DNA from: Henningerozyma blattae CBS 6284
Lineage: Eukaryota; Ascomycota; Saccharomycetes; Saccharomycetales; Saccharomycetaceae
Direction: 5' to 3'
DNA length: 64,000 nt
Assembly (NCBI RefSeq): GCF_000315915.1
Contig: NC_020189.1
Span: 682,001 to 746,000, forward strand
Shown here: piece by piece, positions 62,727 to 64,000 of the stretch
How positions within the stretch are numbered: the stretch's first letter is position 1
How the letters are laid out: each line of letters opens with the position of its first letter
The notes under the pieces: model-generated
What the model was told of the DNA's origin: nothing
The model's input: the letters and a program-made list of their open reading frames with translations, nothing else
Database searches by the model: none
Program-made: the position numbers and the translations under genes

Positions 62727-64000
62727 TTAAATTTTCCACCTAAAATTAATATATTAGGGCTTATTTTTAGAAACAAGAGCTGTGTAAGAAAGAACCCTTA
62801 TAATATTGAACATGATCTAAACATAAATGTGCTATGAGGTTTTTAAATTTAGAAACATCTTGGAGCAATATAAAACTAAAGGTTAATATTTCACTAAACT
62901 AAACAGGCTAATTAAAGCCTGTTTCCAAGTTGTCCTGATGTTGGAATTCTTCTTGAGAAATAAATGTCATTTCATAAGAGAGCTACCATGCAATTAATCA
63001 ATAAAAATAGAAAGATATCTATCATTTCAATTACTCATAAACGTAAACCAGATAACTTCTTAGTCATTAATTCTGACACTAGCCAAATCATCATCCGTAG
63101 GCTATTATCCAATTTAAAGCTTGCAAATTTAGACATAATTTGTGTTGATAATTAGAGCTAAAGAAATAGTACCATGATTGACCAAGTTATAAAACAAACA
63201 AATGAAACTATATTTATCGTTTATAATGCTATATATATCCCGGTTGCTCTTTGTGGCCTACTAGAAGCTGATAAATTCAATTATTAAACAATCTCGGAAG
63301 ACCACTTGAAAACAGCAATTAGTGTACAATTGCTCTCTTAGGGCACCCAATAGGTTATAAAAAATTATGATTTTACTGATCTTCATGTGTGTCCCAATAC
63401 TCCGGTTTTGAAGTACCTAATTCCAAATCTAGTCACAATTCTAGGATAAATGGGCGGAGAGCTATTGTCCATGTAGTAATCACACAAACATACTTCATCG
63501 AAAAGATACATTATAAAAGATAAGTGATTAAGTTTTCATCTCACAATAATGCACATATCCATCAGAAGGGTTAAAAGGAGTAGATCATCACTTATCAACG
63601 GTAAAAGTAAGTAATCAATAATCTGAAATCTTAAGCTATTTTAACACCTTTCAAAACACTGAATGATATGGCTTTTGAAAATTCTATATAACCAGAGATA
63701 TGAGTTTAATACTATTATTTAGTAGACCTAACTAGAATAGGCTCTACAAGCCAAAAAAAAAATGATTCACTGATTGCAAAATCCAATGGCCTGATGCAAC
63801 AAAATGCAGTTGCAGTGCTATATCTCTAAAATAATCTCAAAACCACCATCTCGAATTCTAAAAAGTACTAGTAATTATTGTTATCTTATTTAGTATCGCC
63901 TTTTATTTAACAGACAGTATTATCTGCTTTATTGTCACAGATGAGTATTTTAGTTACATACCACAAGAACGCACTCTACTTGAAGCTTTTAAGTACACAA
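62433..64000. other. Right-hand edge, no gene recognised
   Basis: 1.57 kb upstream of ADA2, including its promoter (CGCGCG-type patch near 62512) and a TA microsatellite at about 62696-62718. The only notable frame (62964-63155, 63 residues, basic and Ile-rich) has no recognised homolog and is doubtful. RPS17, the expected neighbour in S. cerevisiae, was sought by its short first exon and protein sequence and not found here. Confidence 0.4.

Noticed and set aside
62939..63160. TGTTGGAAT as the start of a Ty1-type LTR next to a small open frame
   Set aside because: Only about nine bases match. The rest does not follow LTR sequence, and no retrotransposon protein motif is seen.

Overview
This is nuclear DNA from a budding yeast of the family Saccharomycetaceae. 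The supporting evidence is AT-rich intergenic DNA, compact mostly intron-less genes, two spliceosomal introns with strict GTATGT and TACTAAC signals, an Asn- and Ser-rich proteome, and about 25 genes that match Saccharomyces cerevisiae genes by protein sequence and order. The order interleaves two S. cerevisiae tracks: chromosome VIII (VPS29, DIA4, RPL27, TDA3, SOD2, ERG11, STP2) with chromosome IV YDR463-471, and chromosome XIII (AMD1, SRC1, NDC1, USA1, TSA1, YOX1, YML6) with chromosome IV YDR448-459. Several ancestral neighbours are absent (for example TLG1, RAD52, RCF1, RPS18). This mixture with gaps is expected of a post-whole-genome-duplication yeast that resolved its duplicates differently from S. 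cerevisiae, such as Tetrapisispora, Vanderwaltozyma, Naumovozyma or Kazachstania. The species cannot be fixed from the sequence alone.

Layout: 0.3-5 kb holds VPS29 (one intron), DIA4 and RPL27 (one intron), all on minus. 5.7-10.5 kb holds UGO1, SDC1 (apparent frameshift) and TDA3. 11-17 kb holds PKH3, SOD2 and ERG11. 17-25 kb holds a short STP1/2-type zinc-finger gene, PFA5, AMD1 and a SRC1/HEH gene. 25-36 kb is the giant TOM1 ubiquitin ligase. 37-47 kb holds NDC1, NHX1, GUK1, USA1 and TSA1. 47.4-48.4 kb is an unrecognised Ser/Asn-rich gene. 50-57 kb holds PPN1 and YOX1 around an unusually long 3.4 kb divergent spacer. 58-62.4 kb holds tRNA-Arg(UCU), YML6, UTP6 and ADA2. The last 1.6 kb shows no recognisable gene.

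The genes do not form one pathway. They cover membrane traffic and vacuole function (VPS29, NHX1, PPN1, PFA5), mitochondria (DIA4, UGO1, SOD2, YML6), chromatin and transcription (SDC1, ADA2, YOX1, STP), nuclear envelope (NDC1, SRC1), protein quality control (TOM1, USA1), redox defence (SOD2, TSA1) and ribosome production (RPL27, UTP6).

The most unusual signals are regulatory or structural. They are a seven-copy Rap1-like array at about 21-bp spacing before SOD2, a G+C-rich island with seven CACGTG boxes and a near-perfect palindrome inside the 3' end of USA1, a one-base break in SDC1, an STP-type factor lacking its latency domain, and an in-frame, presequence-like leader on GUK1.
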